From Mesorhizobium sp. WSM4311 (GTDB lineage: Bacteria; Pseudomonadota; Alphaproteobacteria; Rhizobiales; Rhizobiaceae): a stretch of 64,000 nucleotides of DNA. The DNA is taken from positions 186,001 to 250,000 of the forward strand of contig NZ_NSFV01000003.1 in the NCBI RefSeq assembly GCF_002295115.1, read 5' to 3'. A program made the translations under genes and the position numbers. Within the stretch, counting starts at the first letter, position 1, and each line of letters begins with the position of its first letter. The notes below the pieces were generated by a model that saw only the letters and a list, made by a program, of their open reading frames with translations, did not search any database and had not been told where the DNA came from. This document shows positions 1 to 10,261 of this stretch, piece after piece.

Positions 1-399
1 GTCATTGTAGAGACCGAAGCGCTCGCGGCCGAACAGGATGCCGGTGCGCTGCCCCATGCCATGACGGGCGCGCAGCACCCTGCCCGCCTCCACGGGGCCG
101 CGCACGGCCTTGAAACCGTCGCGCTGCCTGGCGGTGGTGGCGAAGACGAAGTTCAGATCGGCAAGGGCCGAGGCCAGATCGTCGAACACCGTCACGGCGT
201 CGATGACATGGTCGGCGCGGCTGGCGGCGGCGCGCGCCTTCTCGCTCGGCCAGCCGTCACGCGGATTGACCAGGCGCAGTTCCGACAGGCCGAAATTGGC
301 CATGGCGCGCGCGACCATGCCGATGTTCTCGCCGAGCTGCGGCTCGACGAGGATGATCGCCGGACCGCCAGGGCCACGCTGAAAGTCTGTTGCGGTCAT
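1..399 (-). CDS. trmJ: TrmJ-like SpoU-family RNA methyltransferase (5' part)
   Basis: The frame opens with ATG at 397-399 and runs off the left edge, so only the first 133 codons are visible. The start reads MTATDFQRGPGG, followed by AIILVEPQLGENIGMVARAM and then NFGLSELRLVNPRDGWP. This is the usual N-terminal signature of TrmJ-type SPOUT methyltransferases, which 2'-O-methylate position 32 of tRNA. Continuous sense codons and high third-position GC support real coding. The SAM-binding trefoil knot lies beyond the window, so assignment to TrmJ rather than another SpoU paralogue rests on the N-terminus alone. The gene is transcribed away from icd and alone in what can be seen. Confidence 0.8.
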   Translation of the reverse strand, partial: MTATDFQRGPGGPAIILVEPQLGENIGMVARAMANFGLSELRLVNPRDGWPSEKARAAASRADHVIDAVTVFDDLASALADLNFVFATTARQRDGFKAVRGPVEAGRVLRARHGMGQRTGILFGRERFGLYND

Positions 400-712
400 G
401 TGTTCCAGATGATTGCGCTACGAGGTCACCGCGTCCTGCCATATCGATACGGCTTTTTGAAGAGTTGTCGGTGACCTGGCGACAAATAGCCTTGTCCCGC
501 ACCCCCTGTGTTGGCGCGAAAAATCCAAATTCGCTCCACCGGCGGGCTGGAGCAAATGGTCACACGCCCGTACAAGCAAACGAGCCACGTGCTCCATCTT
601 CTCAAGGGATGGTTGAGATGTGGGCATCGCGGCCGCTCTGGCAACGACAAGCTATCCAACCCTATACTGCTTGATGGCTCTGCCTTACTTTTTTATCGGC
701 GACATCTTCCGG

Positions 713-741
713 TTACAGAAATAACCTATTATCTATATGTA
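713..741 (+). promoter_or_regulatory. Candidate sigma70 promoter for the beta-helix gene
   Basis: TTACAG at 713-718 and TATGTA at 736-741 are separated by exactly 17 bases in an AT-rich patch about 200 bases upstream of the beta-helix start. Elements like this can occur by chance in AT-rich DNA. If real, the transcript has a long leader containing the 845-865 hairpin. Confidence 0.3.
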
Positions 742-844
742 TAGTTAAATACGGCGATGCGGCCGCCGCTGTGACATAATCTTAGAAAATTGCAATATCA
801 AAACCGCTTGGGGCCAAGCTGTATCGGTAAATTCATTTGAAGAC

Positions 845-865
845 GGAGCGTGTCTTGCACGCTCC
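845..865 (+). promoter_or_regulatory. Leader hairpin upstream of the beta-helix gene
   Basis: GGAGCGTG (845-852) and CACGCTCC (858-865) form a perfect 8-bp stem around the loop TCTTG. No T-run follows, so it is not a conventional terminator. It could be a leader structure or an operator. Confidence 0.4.
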
Positions 866-948
866 TGTCACTTATCTGTGCCCCAAGCGTTTCCACACGG
901 GTTTTCAATAGCCGACACGGGTGTTGGCCAAGCTTCAGGAGGGGGCAA

Positions 949-1926
949 ATGAACGTCTTACGGTTTTTCCTTTCAATCGCTGTGTTGCTTCTGGCATCAG
1001 TCTTCGTGATTGCTCCGGCTTCCGCGCAAGCGACACGGACCTGGGTTTCCGGCGTCGGCAACGACGCCGATCCGTGCAGCCGGACGGCACCTTGCAAGAC
1101 GTTTGCCGGCGCCATCTCGAAGACGGCGACGGCCGGCGAGATCAACTGTCTGGACCCGGGCGGATTTGGCGCGGTCACCATCACCAAATCCATCACAATC
1201 GACTGCAGAACGACTGAAGGCGGTGTGCTTTCGGCGCTCGTGAACGGCATCATCATAAACACGACTGTCGGCTCCGTCGTGCATCTTCGCGGCCTCGACA
1301 TAGACGGCGTGGGCACTGGACTCGACGGCGTGCGGATGATCGGCCAAGGTCAACTGCATATCGAGGACTGCAACATCGAGCGGGTGACCAGTAATGGCGT
1401 CGAATTTCTTCCCAACGGCGCCAGCGAACTCTACATAATCAATACACGGATAGCCGAGGCAGCCGGTGGCGCCGTTCTGATCAAAACGACTGGCGCCATC
1501 GGCATCAATGCCATCCTGTCCAGGGTGGAACTGACCAACAGCGCCAATGGCATTCTTGTCGACGGCACCGGCAACACCTCTGCCATGAACGTGGCGCTGA
1601 CCGACAGCCTGGTCAGCGGCAACAGCGGCAACGGGGTGGCGGTCAAGTCCGTCGCCGCGGCATCGTCGGTACGCGCGACGATCGTCAACACCACGATCAG
1701 TTCCAATGCCGGCGTCGGCGTGAATGCCAACGGCGCCGCCGCCAGCGGCGCCGGCAGCGCCATCGCCTTTCTCGGCGCCTCGACGGTGTTCGGCAATGTC
1801 ACCGGGGTCAGCAACACCAGCAGCGGCGCCGTCCAGTCGTTCAAGAACAACATGATCTCGGGCAACGTGGCCGACGGCACGCCAATCGCGGCCTTCCCCG
1901 GCCCTGGCGGCACGCCGCTGCAATAA
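949..1926 (+). CDS. Secreted right-handed beta-helix protein
   Basis: ATG at 949 is chosen because AGGAGGGGG lies just upstream and a clean signal peptide follows: MNVLRFF, a hydrophobic stretch, then a cut near APASAQA. A longer in-frame extension to about 850 lacks these features. The mature protein, about 300 residues, opens with a TWVSGVGNDADPCSRTAPCKTF segment typical of exported parallel beta-helix proteins. It then has many short, Gly/Asn/Val-rich degenerate turns (for example NGIIINTTVG, SGNSGNGVAV) and four cysteines near the N-terminus. Substrate and role are unknown; the family includes polysaccharide-active and adhesive proteins. The gene appears monocistronic and ends at a hairpin-rich region. 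Confidence 0.8.
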   Translation: MNVLRFFLSIAVLLLASVFVIAPASAQATRTWVSGVGNDADPCSRTAPCKTFAGAISKTATAGEINCLDPGGFGAVTITKSITIDCRTTEGGVLSALVNGIIINTTVGSVVHLRGLDIDGVGTGLDGVRMIGQGQLHIEDCNIERVTSNGVEFLPNGASELYIINTRIAEAAGGAVLIKTTGAIGINAILSRVELTNSANGILVDGTGNTSAMNVALTDSLVSGNSGNGVAVKSVAAASSVRATIVNTTISSNAGVGVNANGAAASGAGSAIAFLGASTVFGNVTGVSNTSSGAVQSFKNNMISGNVADGTPIAAFPGPGGTPLQ

Positions 1927-1930
1927 GCGC

Positions 1931-2010
1931 CTGCCGCCTGCATGCGGCAGCATGAAACAAAGGCGATGCCGCCTGCCTCTCGATGGGCAGCGCGGCATCG
2001 ATCTTTGTTC
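1931..2010 (+). terminator. Double hairpin, probable terminator of the beta-helix gene
   Basis: CTGCCGC and GCGGCAG form a perfect 7-bp stem at 1931-1950. A second, longer stem pairs 1964-1977 with 1986-2000 with a single bulged base, followed by the weak T-tract ATCTTTGTTC. The position directly after the stop codon supports termination. Confidence 0.55.
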
Positions 2011-2243
2011 ACGATTGCTGGATCGGTTTACCGTTTCGCGGAAACGCCGCCTGTCCCCTTGTTTTACGGCAATTTCGAACGAAAACCCGCTTCACGCTTC
2101 TCCTAGACTAGAATTGCGTCGGCAGCAGCCTGCTTCCGCATTGCCCCGGTTTGCGCCGCCCGGATCGCTTTGCTATAGGCGAAGTCCCTATCCTGGCGGG
2201 GCCGACCCGCCATCCCCCAACTGTTGAACGAGGCATTCTTTCC

Positions 2244-3455
2244 ATGGCGAAGATCAAGGTGGCGAACCCGGTCGTCGAACTCGACGGCGACGAGATGACC
2301 CGCATCATCTGGCAGTTCATCAAGGACAAGCTGATCCACCCTTATCTCGACCTCAAGCTCGAATATTACGACCTCGGCATCGAGCACCGCGACGCTACCA
2401 ACGACCAGGTGACCATCGATTCGGCCAACGCCATCAAGAAATACGGCGTCGGCGTGAAATGCGCGACGATCACCCCCGACGAGCAGCGCGTCGAGGAATT
2501 CAAGCTGAAGAAGATGTGGAAGTCGCCCAACGGCACCATCCGCAACATCCTCGGCGGCACCATCTTCCGCGAGCCGATCATCATGAAGAACGTGCCGCGC
2601 CTGGTGCCGGGCTGGACCAAGCCGATCATTGTCGGCCGCCACGCCTTCGGCGACCAGTACCGCGCCACCGATTTCCGCTTCCCCGGCAAGGGCAAGCTGA
2701 CGATCAAGTTCGTCGGCGAGGACGGAAAGGTGATCGAGCATGACGTGTTCGACGCGCCCGGCGCCGGGGTCGCCATGGCCATGTACAATCTCGACGAGTC
2801 GATCCGCGAGTTCGCCCGCGCCTCGCTGAACTACGGCCTGCTGCGCAACTATCCGGTCTACCTGTCGACCAAGAACACCATCCTGAAAGCCTATGACGGC
2901 CGCTTCAAGGACATTTTCCAGGAAGTCTACGAGGCTGAATTCGAGGCCGAGTTCAAGTCGAAGAAGCTGTGGTACGAGCACCGCCTCATCGACGACATGG
3001 TGGCCTCCAGCCTGAAATGGTCGGGCGGCTATGTCTGGGCCTGCAAGAACTACGACGGCGACGTGCAGTCCGACACGGTGGCGCAGGGCTTCGGCTCGCT
3101 CGGCCTGATGACCTCGGTGCTGATGACGCCGGACGGCAAGACGGTGGAAGCCGAAGCCGCGCACGGCACCGTCACCCGCCACTACCGCCAGCACCAGAAG
3201 GGCGAGGAAACCTCGACCAATTCGATCGCCTCGATCTTCGCCTGGACGCGAGGCCTCGCCCACCGCGCCAAGCTGGACGACAATGCCGAGCTGAAGCGTT
3301 TTGCCGAGACGCTGGAAAAGGTCTGCATCCAGACCGTCGAGTCCGGCTTCATGACCAAGGACCTGTCGCTGCTGATCGGTCCCGACCAGCCCTGGCTCTC
3401 GACGACCGGCTTCCTCGACAAGATCGACGAGAACTTGCAGAAGGCGATGGCCTAA
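2244..3455 (+). CDS. icd: NADP-dependent isocitrate dehydrogenase
   Basis: Converts isocitrate to 2-oxoglutarate and CO2 in the TCA cycle, making NADPH in the cytoplasm. The product is 403 residues, matching the homodimeric eukaryote-like isocitrate dehydrogenases usual in rhizobia. It starts [20 protein letters not shown]. The substrate-loop segment [20 protein letters not shown] lies near residue 95 and [14 protein letters not shown] near residue 305. The ATG at 2244 matches family starts; the open frame extends upstream without homology. A strong terminator follows 22 bases after the stop, so it is transcribed alone or ends its unit. Confidence 0.97.
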   Translation: MAKIKVANPVVELDGDEMTRIIWQFIKDKLIHPYLDLKLEYYDLGIEHRDATNDQVTIDSANAIKKYGVGVKCATITPDEQRVEEFKLKKMWKSPNGTIRNILGGTIFREPIIMKNVPRLVPGWTKPIIVGRHAFGDQYRATDFRFPGKGKLTIKFVGEDGKVIEHDVFDAPGAGVAMAMYNLDESIREFARASLNYGLLRNYPVYLSTKNTILKAYDGRFKDIFQEVYEAEFEAEFKSKKLWYEHRLIDDMVASSLKWSGGYVWACKNYDGDVQSDTVAQGFGSLGLMTSVLMTPDGKTVEAEAAHGTVTRHYRQHQKGEETSTNSIASIFAWTRGLAHRAKLDDNAELKRFAETLEKVCIQTVESGFMTKDLSLLIGPDQPWLSTTGFLDKIDENLQKAMA

Positions 3456-3476
3456 GAACCCGGCTTTAACACATGC

Positions 3477-3507
3477 CGAAGGCTCCGAAAGGAGCCTTCG
3501 CTTTTTT
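3477..3507 (+). terminator. Rho-independent terminator of icd
   Basis: CGAAGGCTCC and GGAGCCTTCG make a perfect 10-bp stem around the tetraloop GAAA, followed by CTTTTTT. This is a textbook intrinsic terminator. Confidence 0.95.
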
Positions 3508-3535
3508 GGGCCAGTGAAAGCGAAGGGCTGACAGC

Positions 3536-4162
3536 ATGACCAGGCCGATCCTCTATGGCGCGGACTACAGTGTCTATGTGCGCATCGCGCGGATGGCGCT
3601 GGAGGAGAAAGGCGTCGACTACGAACTGGTGCCGCTCGACATCTTCGCCGCCGAGGGCATCCCGGCCTGGTATCTGATACATCACCCGTTCGGCCGCATC
3701 CCGGCCTTGGAGCATGACGGTTTTCGCCTTTTCGAGACGAATGCGATCACCCGCTATGTCGACGAGGCCTTCGACGGCCCGGCGCTGCAGCCCGCCGATG
3801 CGCGCGGCCGCGCCAGGATGGGCCAGATGACAGGCATGCTCGACGCCTACGGCTACCGCGCCATGGTCTGGGACGTTGCCGTCGAGCGGCTCGAAAAGCC
3901 AGAGCCGGATTTGAGCCTGATCGCCGGCGGGCTGCGGCAGGCGGAAACGGTCCTCAGGGTGCTCACATCACTCAAGGCTCCCGGGCCATGGTTGCTCGGC
4001 AATCAGGTGACACTGGCCGACCTGCATGCGGCGCCGATCATCGCCTATTTCCTCAAGGTTGCCGACGGGCAAAAGCTTCTGGCCGAGTTTCCCGAGATTC
4101 TGGCATGGTGGGACCGGATCGCGGCCAGACAAGCCTTTGCCATGACCGAAAAGGCTGATTGA
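3536..4162 (+). CDS. Glutathione S-transferase family protein
   Basis: A cytosolic GST-fold protein of 208 residues. The N-terminal thioredoxin-like domain (about 1-80) reads ILYGADYSVYVRIARMALEE and includes the NPFGRIPAL-type cis-proline segment (HHPFGRIPALEHDG) and FETNAITRYV for glutathione binding. The helical C-terminal domain carries the usual GPWLLGNQVTLADL motif near residue 145. The active-site residue is probably Ser or Tyr at 11-13. The substrate cannot be predicted. It follows the icd terminator by about 30 bases and converges with the minus-strand pair downstream, so it is likely monocistronic. Confidence 0.88.
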   Translation: MTRPILYGADYSVYVRIARMALEEKGVDYELVPLDIFAAEGIPAWYLIHHPFGRIPALEHDGFRLFETNAITRYVDEAFDGPALQPADARGRARMGQMTGMLDAYGYRAMVWDVAVERLEKPEPDLSLIAGGLRQAETVLRVLTSLKAPGPWLLGNQVTLADLHAAPIIAYFLKVADGQKLLAEFPEILAWWDRIAARQAFAMTEKAD

Positions 4163-4176
4163 AACCCGAGGCGGCG

Positions 4177-4656
4177 CTAAAACCTTATCTCGGGCCGGGT
4201 CACCATCAGCCAGAGGATCGCAAGCACCGCGCCAAAGGCTGGAAAACCGCAAGCAAACCAGATGCGAAAGAGGCGTTTCTCTTCGGCGGGCAGCGGCGCG
4301 TTCTCGATGGCCGCCTGCCGCGCCAGATTGCGGATCCTGATCTGAATCCAGACCACCGGCAGCCAGAACAGGCCGGCCACGATATAAAGCAGCAAGGACA
4401 GCGCGATCCAGCCTTCGGAGAGCGGCCAGCCCGCAGCCTGCGCCAGCAACACGCCGGTGGCCGGCTGCACGATGACGGCGGTCGCCGTAAAAATGGTGTC
4501 GGCGATGACGACCGTGCCCGCGACATGGGCGACGAGATCGGCGCGGCCGCTGCGTTGCGCCATCAGCATGAAGAAGGCAATGCCGGCGCCGGCGCCGAAC
4601 AGAACCGTGGCGCCGATGACATGCGCCCAGCGCAATATGTCGACCCAGAGGCTCAT
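4177..4656 (-). CDS. DUF2269-family integral membrane protein
   Basis: A protein of 159 residues with four predicted membrane segments: about 8-30, 45-70, 80-105 and 130-152. It begins MSLWVDILRWAHVIGATVLF, and the HVIGATVLFGAGAG helix with its histidine is typical of DUF2269 proteins. The ATG at 4654-4656 overlaps the stop codon of the upstream SDR-DoxX gene as ATGA, so the two are probably translationally coupled. The function of the family is unknown; co-occurrence with DoxX-fused NAD-binding proteins suggests a joint membrane role. A longer upstream start is possible but unlikely. Confidence 0.85.
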   Translation of the reverse strand: MSLWVDILRWAHVIGATVLFGAGAGIAFFMLMAQRSGRADLVAHVAGTVVIADTIFTATAVIVQPATGVLLAQAAGWPLSEGWIALSLLLYIVAGLFWLPVVWIQIRIRNLARQAAIENAPLPAEEKRLFRIWFACGFPAFGAVLAILWLMVTRPEIRF

Positions 4657-5948
4657 CGCTCGTCGAGCACCGCGAGCGCAACCAGCACCAGGCAAAGCGC
4701 GGGGATCGTCTTGACCAGCGGCCCCAGTGGATCAAGCCATAGACCTGGGACAAGAAGCGACGCCCCCGCCAGATAGGACAGGGTGATGGCAATCATCGCC
4801 AGCAGCGCGCGCCGGGCCAGGGATCGGACCACGACGGCCGCGCCAACCAGGATGTCTGCCGTACTTCCGGCCAGAACCGCGATATGGGCCAGGCTCGCCG
4901 ACACGCCGTGCGAAACAAGGATATCCGCCGCCGCCTCTTGCCGGATCAGGCCGATGACACCCGAAACAAGCCAGAATAGGGACAGGCAAGCGAAGATGAC
5001 AGGCTTTGCCAGCCAGAGGCGGGCGAACCATCGTTCCTGGACATTGGCCGGCATGTCGGCCAGCGTTGCTTCCAGCGGCTGAAGCGGACGGCCTGAAATT
5101 CGGTTCCAGGCCGCTGCGTCGCCCGTGACACCGCCCGCCACGGCAGCAAGGGCTGCGCTGCGCAGCGGGGACCGCCAACCAAGAGTTCCAAGCACATCTG
5201 CAACCGCGCCGGCGAGCCGGCCGAGAATGGCTGGCATCGGCACCACTCTCGCAGGCGGCAGACCAAGCCACGCACGCAAGGTGGAGAGGACCTCGGCGAG
5301 CGGTCTGGCATTGGCTTCGACGAGATCGACGGCGAGTCGGGTCGGCAGCGATCCGGCGACCGCGCGCGCCACCGCTTCGGCAACGTCGGTGACCGCCACG
5401 GTCTGGATCGGCTGGAGCGGCATGACGGCCGGAACAAAACCGGGGAATGCCGCAAGGGCGCGCAAAAGTGCCGTCCCGCCATAGGCAGCGGGCGCGATCA
5501 CAAGGCCCGGCCGCAGGATGGTCCACTCCAGCGAGGAGCTTGCGACGGCCTTGTCGCCTTGCGCCTTGGTGCTGAAGAAAGGATTTGCCGAGGCGAGATC
5601 GGCACCGATCGCGGAGATCTGCGCAAAGCGGTGCACACCGGCCTGTTCGCAGGCCCCAACGAGTGCCACCACCGAGCCCCGGTGAACGGCGTCGAGGCGG
5701 TCGCGCGGGCCGTCCTGCAAGGCGCCCGCGGCATTGACCACCGCGTCCATGCCCGCAACCACCGGCAGCCAGTCTTCAGCGGCAAGGAGTTTCGACATGT
5801 CCGCCGCGATCCAGCGCACCGCCGGCCGGCGTCGCCCGGCATCCTGAACATCGCGACCGAGGCCGGTCACGTGATGGCCGTCGCGAAGCAAACGGCCGAT
5901 GACGGCGTCCCCGATCAAACCATAGCCACCGAGGACGAGAACATTCAT
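4653..5948 (-). CDS. NAD(P)-binding SDR fused to a DoxX-like membrane domain
   Basis: A two-part protein of 431 residues. Residues 1-290 form an atypical SDR / NmrA-type Rossmann domain: MNVLVLGGYGLIGDAVIGRLL is the dinucleotide loop, followed by VVNAAGALQD and WTILRPGLV. From about residue 310, four hydrophobic helices (KPVIFACLSLFWLVSGVIGL, then SASLAHIAVLAGSTADILVG and two more) match DoxX-like integral membrane domains. It is the first gene of a coupled pair with the DUF2269 protein. The enzymatic substrate is unknown. The membrane-anchored reductase reading is known architecture for the family; partnership with DUF2269 is inferred from the overlap. Confidence 0.85.
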   Translation of the reverse strand: MNVLVLGGYGLIGDAVIGRLLRDGHHVTGLGRDVQDAGRRRPAVRWIAADMSKLLAAEDWLPVVAGMDAVVNAAGALQDGPRDRLDAVHRGSVVALVGACEQAGVHRFAQISAIGADLASANPFFSTKAQGDKAVASSSLEWTILRPGLVIAPAAYGGTALLRALAAFPGFVPAVMPLQPIQTVAVTDVAEAVARAVAGSLPTRLAVDLVEANARPLAEVLSTLRAWLGLPPARVVPMPAILGRLAGAVADVLGTLGWRSPLRSAALAAVAGGVTGDAAAWNRISGRPLQPLEATLADMPANVQERWFARLWLAKPVIFACLSLFWLVSGVIGLIRQEAAADILVSHGVSASLAHIAVLAGSTADILVGAAVVVRSLARRALLAMIAITLSYLAGASLLVPGLWLDPLGPLVKTIPALCLVLVALAVLDER

Positions 5949-5958
5949 GTCATGGCTT

Positions 5959-8625
5959 TCAGGCGGCTTCGAGAGCCGCCTTCACAGCCGCGATCGCATC
6001 ATTGGCCTTCGAGGCATCCGGGCCGCCAGCCTGGGCCATGTCGGGCCGCCCGCCACCGCCCTGCCCGCCCAAGGCGGCGGAGGCGACGCGCACCAGGTCG
6101 ACGGCGCTGAAGCGGCCGACGAGATCGTCGGTGACGGCGACGACGACGCTTGCCTTGTTGTCCTCGCCGGCACCGACGAAGACGACGACGCCGGAGCCGA
6201 GCGAAGTCTTTCCGGCATCGGCCAGCGGCTTGAGATCCTTCGGCGAGACGCCGGAGACCGCCTTGCCGAGGAAACCGACGCCGGCGACCGTCTCGTTCTC
6301 CGAGGGCGCACCCGCCGCGGCACCGCCGCCGAGTGCCAGTTTCTTGCGCGCTTCGGTCAGTTCCTTCTCGAGCTTCTTGCGCTCTTCGAGCAAGGTCTCG
6401 ACGCGCGCCGGCACGTCGGCGGGTGAGATTTTCAGCACGGCTGCCGCCGCCTTCAGGCGCCTGTCCTGCTCGTCGAGATATTTTCTGGCCGCCTCGCCGG
6501 TCAGCGCCTCGATGCGACGCACGCCAGCGGCGACCGCGCTATCGGAGACCACCCGGACCAGGCCGATATCGCCGGTCGCCCTGACATGGGTGCCGCCGCA
6601 GAGTTCGACCGAATAGGGCCGGTTGGCCTTGGCGCCATGCAGGCCCGTGCCCATCGACACGACGCGCACCTCGTCGCCATACTTCTCGCCGAACAGCGCC
6701 ATGGCGCCCTCGGCGATGGCGTCGTCGACCGACATCAGGCGTGTGGTCACCGGGCTGTTCTGCACGACGATTTCATTGGCCATGCGCTCGACCTCTTCGA
6801 GTTCCTCGGCCGAGATCGGCTTGTTGTGCGAGATGTCGAAACGCAGGCGCTCGGGCGCGACCAGCGAGCCCTTCTGCGCGACATGGGTGCCCAGCACCTC
6901 GCGCAGCGCTTCATGGATCAGATGCGTGGCGGAGTGGTTGGCGCGCAGCCTGGTGCGGCGTGCATGATCGACCTTGAGCTCGACGGCAGCGCCGGTCTTG
7001 ATCGTGCCGCTCGCCACCTTGCCCAGATGCACGAACAGGCCGTCGGCCTTCTTCTGCGTGTCGGATATCGCGATCGAGAAACCTTCGCCCGAGATGACGC
7101 CGGTGTCGCCCATCTGGCCGCCGGACTCGCCATAGAACGGCGTCTGGTTGACGACGACCGCAACGGCATCACCCTTGCCGGCGCTGTCGACGGTCTTGCC
7201 GTCCTTGACCAGCGCCTGGATGAGGCCTTCCGCCTGCTCGGTCTCGTAACCGAGGAATTCTGTGGCGCCGGTCTTTTCACGCACCGAGAACCACACCGTT
7301 TCGGTGGCGGCCTCGCCGGACCCGGTCCAATGCTTGCGCGCCTCGGCCTTCTGCTGCTCCATCGCATTGGTGAAGCCGGCCAGATCGACCGAGATGTTGC
7401 GCTGGCGTAACGCGTCCTGCGTCAGGTCGAGCGGGAAGCCGTAAGTGTCGTAGAGCTTGAACGCCGTCTCGCCATCCAGCATGTCGCCGGCATGCAGCGT
7501 TTCCGTCGCCTCGGAGAGCAGGCCGAGGCCGCGCACCAGCGTCTTGCGGAAGCGCGTCTCCTCGAGCTTCAGCGTCTCGGTGATCAGCTGTTCGCCGCGC
7601 GGCAGTTCGGGATAGGCCTGGCCCATTTCGCGCACCAGCGCCGGCACCAGCTTCCCCATCAGCGGTTCGTTCGCGCCGAGCAGCTGCGCGTGGCGCATGG
7701 CGCGGCGCATGATGCGGCGCAACACGTAGCCGCGGCCTTCGTTCGACGGCAAGACACCGTCGGCGACCAGGAAGGAGGACGACCGCAAATGGTCGGCAAT
7801 GACGCGGTAGGAGGCCACCGTTTCCGTATCGGGCGCGCGGCCAAGCGCGGAGGACGCCGCATCGATCAGGTGACGGAACAGGTCGGTCTCGAAGACGCTT
7901 TCCACCCCTTGCAGGATGGAGGCCATGCGCTCCAGGCCCATGCCGGTGTCGATGGACGGGCGCGGCAGGTCGATGCGCTCCTCCTTCGTCACCTGTTCAT
8001 ACTGCATGAACACCAGGTTCCAGAATTCGAGGAAGCGGTCGCCATCCTCTTCCGGGCTGCCGGGAGGGCCACCCCAGATGTGCTCGCCACGATCGATGAA
8101 GATTTCCGAGCACGGCCCGCACGGACCCGTGTCGCCCATCGCCCAGAAATTGTCCGAGGTCGGGATGCGGATGATGCGATCGTCCGAGAAACCGGCGATC
8201 TTCTTCCAGAAGCCGGCCGCCTCGTCGTCCGTGTGGTAGACGGTGACCAGCAGCTTGTCCTTCTTCAACCCGAACTCCTTGGTGATCAGGTTCCAGGCAA
8301 GCTCGATGGCGCGCTCCTTGAAGTAATCGCCGAAGGAGAAATTGCCGAGCATCTCGAAGAAAGTCAGGTGGCGCGCGGTGTAGCCGACATTGTCGAGGTC
8401 GTTGTGCTTGCCGCCTGCGCGAACGCTCTTCTGGGCGGTGGTGGCGCGCGAATAGGACCGCTTCTCCAGACCGGTGAAGACGTTCTTGAACTGCACCATG
8501 CCGGCATTGGTGAACATCAATGTCGGGTCGTTGCGCGGCACGAGCGGGCTCGAGGCCACGACCTCGTGGCCCTCCTTGCGGAAATAGTCGAGAAATGTCG
8601 ACCGGATCTCGTTCACGCCACTCAT
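5959..8625 (-). CDS. alaS: Alanyl-tRNA synthetase
   Basis: Charges tRNA-Ala and edits mis-acylated Ser/Gly. The 888 residues have full family length and order. The class II catalytic core starts [20 protein letters not shown]. The editing domain has zinc ligands in [13 protein letters not shown] (near residue 570) and [13 protein letters not shown] (near residue 675). The C-terminal part has a coiled coil ([20 protein letters not shown]) and a Gly-rich DHHA1 domain ending AALEAA. It lies downstream of recA on the same strand, separated by the recA terminator and its own hairpin-containing leader. That recA-alaS neighbourhood is common in alphaproteobacteria. Only 10 bases separate its end from the start of the SDR-DoxX gene. 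Confidence 0.98.
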   Translation of the reverse strand: MSGVNEIRSTFLDYFRKEGHEVVASSPLVPRNDPTLMFTNAGMVQFKNVFTGLEKRSYSRATTAQKSVRAGGKHNDLDNVGYTARHLTFFEMLGNFSFGDYFKERAIELAWNLITKEFGLKKDKLLVTVYHTDDEAAGFWKKIAGFSDDRIIRIPTSDNFWAMGDTGPCGPCSEIFIDRGEHIWGGPPGSPEEDGDRFLEFWNLVFMQYEQVTKEERIDLPRPSIDTGMGLERMASILQGVESVFETDLFRHLIDAASSALGRAPDTETVASYRVIADHLRSSSFLVADGVLPSNEGRGYVLRRIMRRAMRHAQLLGANEPLMGKLVPALVREMGQAYPELPRGEQLITETLKLEETRFRKTLVRGLGLLSEATETLHAGDMLDGETAFKLYDTYGFPLDLTQDALRQRNISVDLAGFTNAMEQQKAEARKHWTGSGEAATETVWFSVREKTGATEFLGYETEQAEGLIQALVKDGKTVDSAGKGDAVAVVVNQTPFYGESGGQMGDTGVISGEGFSIAISDTQKKADGLFVHLGKVASGTIKTGAAVELKVDHARRTRLRANHSATHLIHEALREVLGTHVAQKGSLVAPERLRFDISHNKPISAEELEEVERMANEIVVQNSPVTTRLMSVDDAIAEGAMALFGEKYGDEVRVVSMGTGLHGAKANRPYSVELCGGTHVRATGDIGLVRVVSDSAVAAGVRRIEALTGEAARKYLDEQDRRLKAAAAVLKISPADVPARVETLLEERKKLEKELTEARKKLALGGGAAAGAPSENETVAGVGFLGKAVSGVSPKDLKPLADAGKTSLGSGVVVFVGAGEDNKASVVVAVTDDLVGRFSAVDLVRVASAALGGQGGGGRPDMAQAGGPDASKANDAIAAVKAALEAA

Positions 8626-8647
8626 GACTGCTGCCTTTTCGCGAAAA

Positions 8648-8666
8648 CCGCCGGCGCGGCCGGCGG
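8648..8666 (-). promoter_or_regulatory. GC-rich hairpin in the alaS leader
   Basis: CCGCCGGC and GCCGGCGG form an 8-bp stem with a 3-base loop, followed on the minus strand by TTTTCGCG, about 22 bases before the alaS ATG. It is almost the same sequence as the recA terminator core at 8777-8806. It may act as an attenuator or second terminator, or hinder ribosome loading. Confidence 0.45.
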
Positions 8667-8776
8667 AAACTGGTGTCTGCTTTCCAGAAATAGACTTGGC
8701 CTTTTAGCGGCCACGCTCCAGCCTGTCCAGAAACACGGAACTGGGCCAATCCTGGGAGTCTATGGTCTCAAAAACG

Positions 8777-8806
8777 AAAACCGCCGGCGCGAAGGCCGGC
8801 GGTTTT
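8777..8806 (-). terminator. Terminator of recA (bidirectional form)
   Basis: AAAACCGCCGGC and GCCGGCGGTTTT pair over 12 bases around a 6-base loop, and on the minus strand the stem is followed by CGTTTTTG. It lies 78 bases after the recA stop codon and before alaS. Confidence 0.85.
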
Positions 8807-8883
8807 GGACGCGGTACTAAAGAACTCGGTTACTTAAGCATCGGGTCATAGGTCGACTTTATGGCCGAACTCTGTCCGTTGCC

Positions 8884-9981
<1,098 letters not shown>

Positions 9982-10036
9982 GATACATCACCCCTTGGTC
10001 GTCAATGAAGGCCGGACAATCCGTAATCCCTGCCAT

Positions 10037-10065
10037 TTTGTACCTTTTTTGTTCTCGTTTGGCAA
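10037..10065 (-). promoter_or_regulatory. recA promoter
   Basis: On the minus strand TTGCCA (10060-10065) and TACAAA (10037-10042) are separated by exactly 17 bases, 56-84 bases upstream of the recA ATG. The spacer contains most of the LexA-type box. Confidence 0.7.
10040..10054 (-). promoter_or_regulatory. LexA (SOS) operator of recA
   Basis: The minus strand reads GAAC-AAAAAAG-GTAC, which matches the alphaproteobacterial direct-repeat box GAAC-N7-GAAC at 7 of 8 conserved positions. It overlaps the promoter spacer and -10 region, where a repressor would block RNA polymerase. A second 7-of-8 site, GTTC-N7-GTAC on the plus strand, is at 10106-10120. Confidence 0.7.
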
Positions 10066-10261
10066 GAGGGATCAAATATCTGAAAAGCCAGTCATATCCG
10101 GATTTGTTCTTTTTCCGTACCAAGAGATCGAACAGGAATGCACCCCGCATTGGGCCAGACTGCTCGGTTGTATCGATCCGCCGAATCGCCATCTTGCTGG
10201 CGAAGGCTATGACGCAGTCTAGCGCTTGTGCAGTTGCAATAACAAAGGGCATATCGCCGGC

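Larger units (their letters stand above)
400..948. other. Intergenic region, no gene seen
   Basis: This 549-base stretch lies between the divergent methyltransferase and beta-helix genes. Short frames are present but none has a convincing ribosome binding site or recognisable protein. The right half, about 660-800, is noticeably AT-rich and holds a candidate promoter and a leader hairpin, listed separately. Confidence 0.6.

Noticed and set aside
997..1998. Long minus-strand open frame opposite the beta-helix gene
   Set aside because: It is an antisense shadow of high-GC codons, with no ribosome site and no recognisable protein.
2032..2046. CGTTTC-GCG-GAAACG palindrome upstream of icd as an operator
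   Set aside because: A short symmetric site with no match to a regulator I can name and about 200 bases from the start; kept only as a note.
7492..8820. Open frame of 442 codons on the plus strand inside alaS
   Set aside because: Entirely antisense to conserved alaS codons. The amino-acid make-up (rich in Arg, His, Ala) is typical of shadows.
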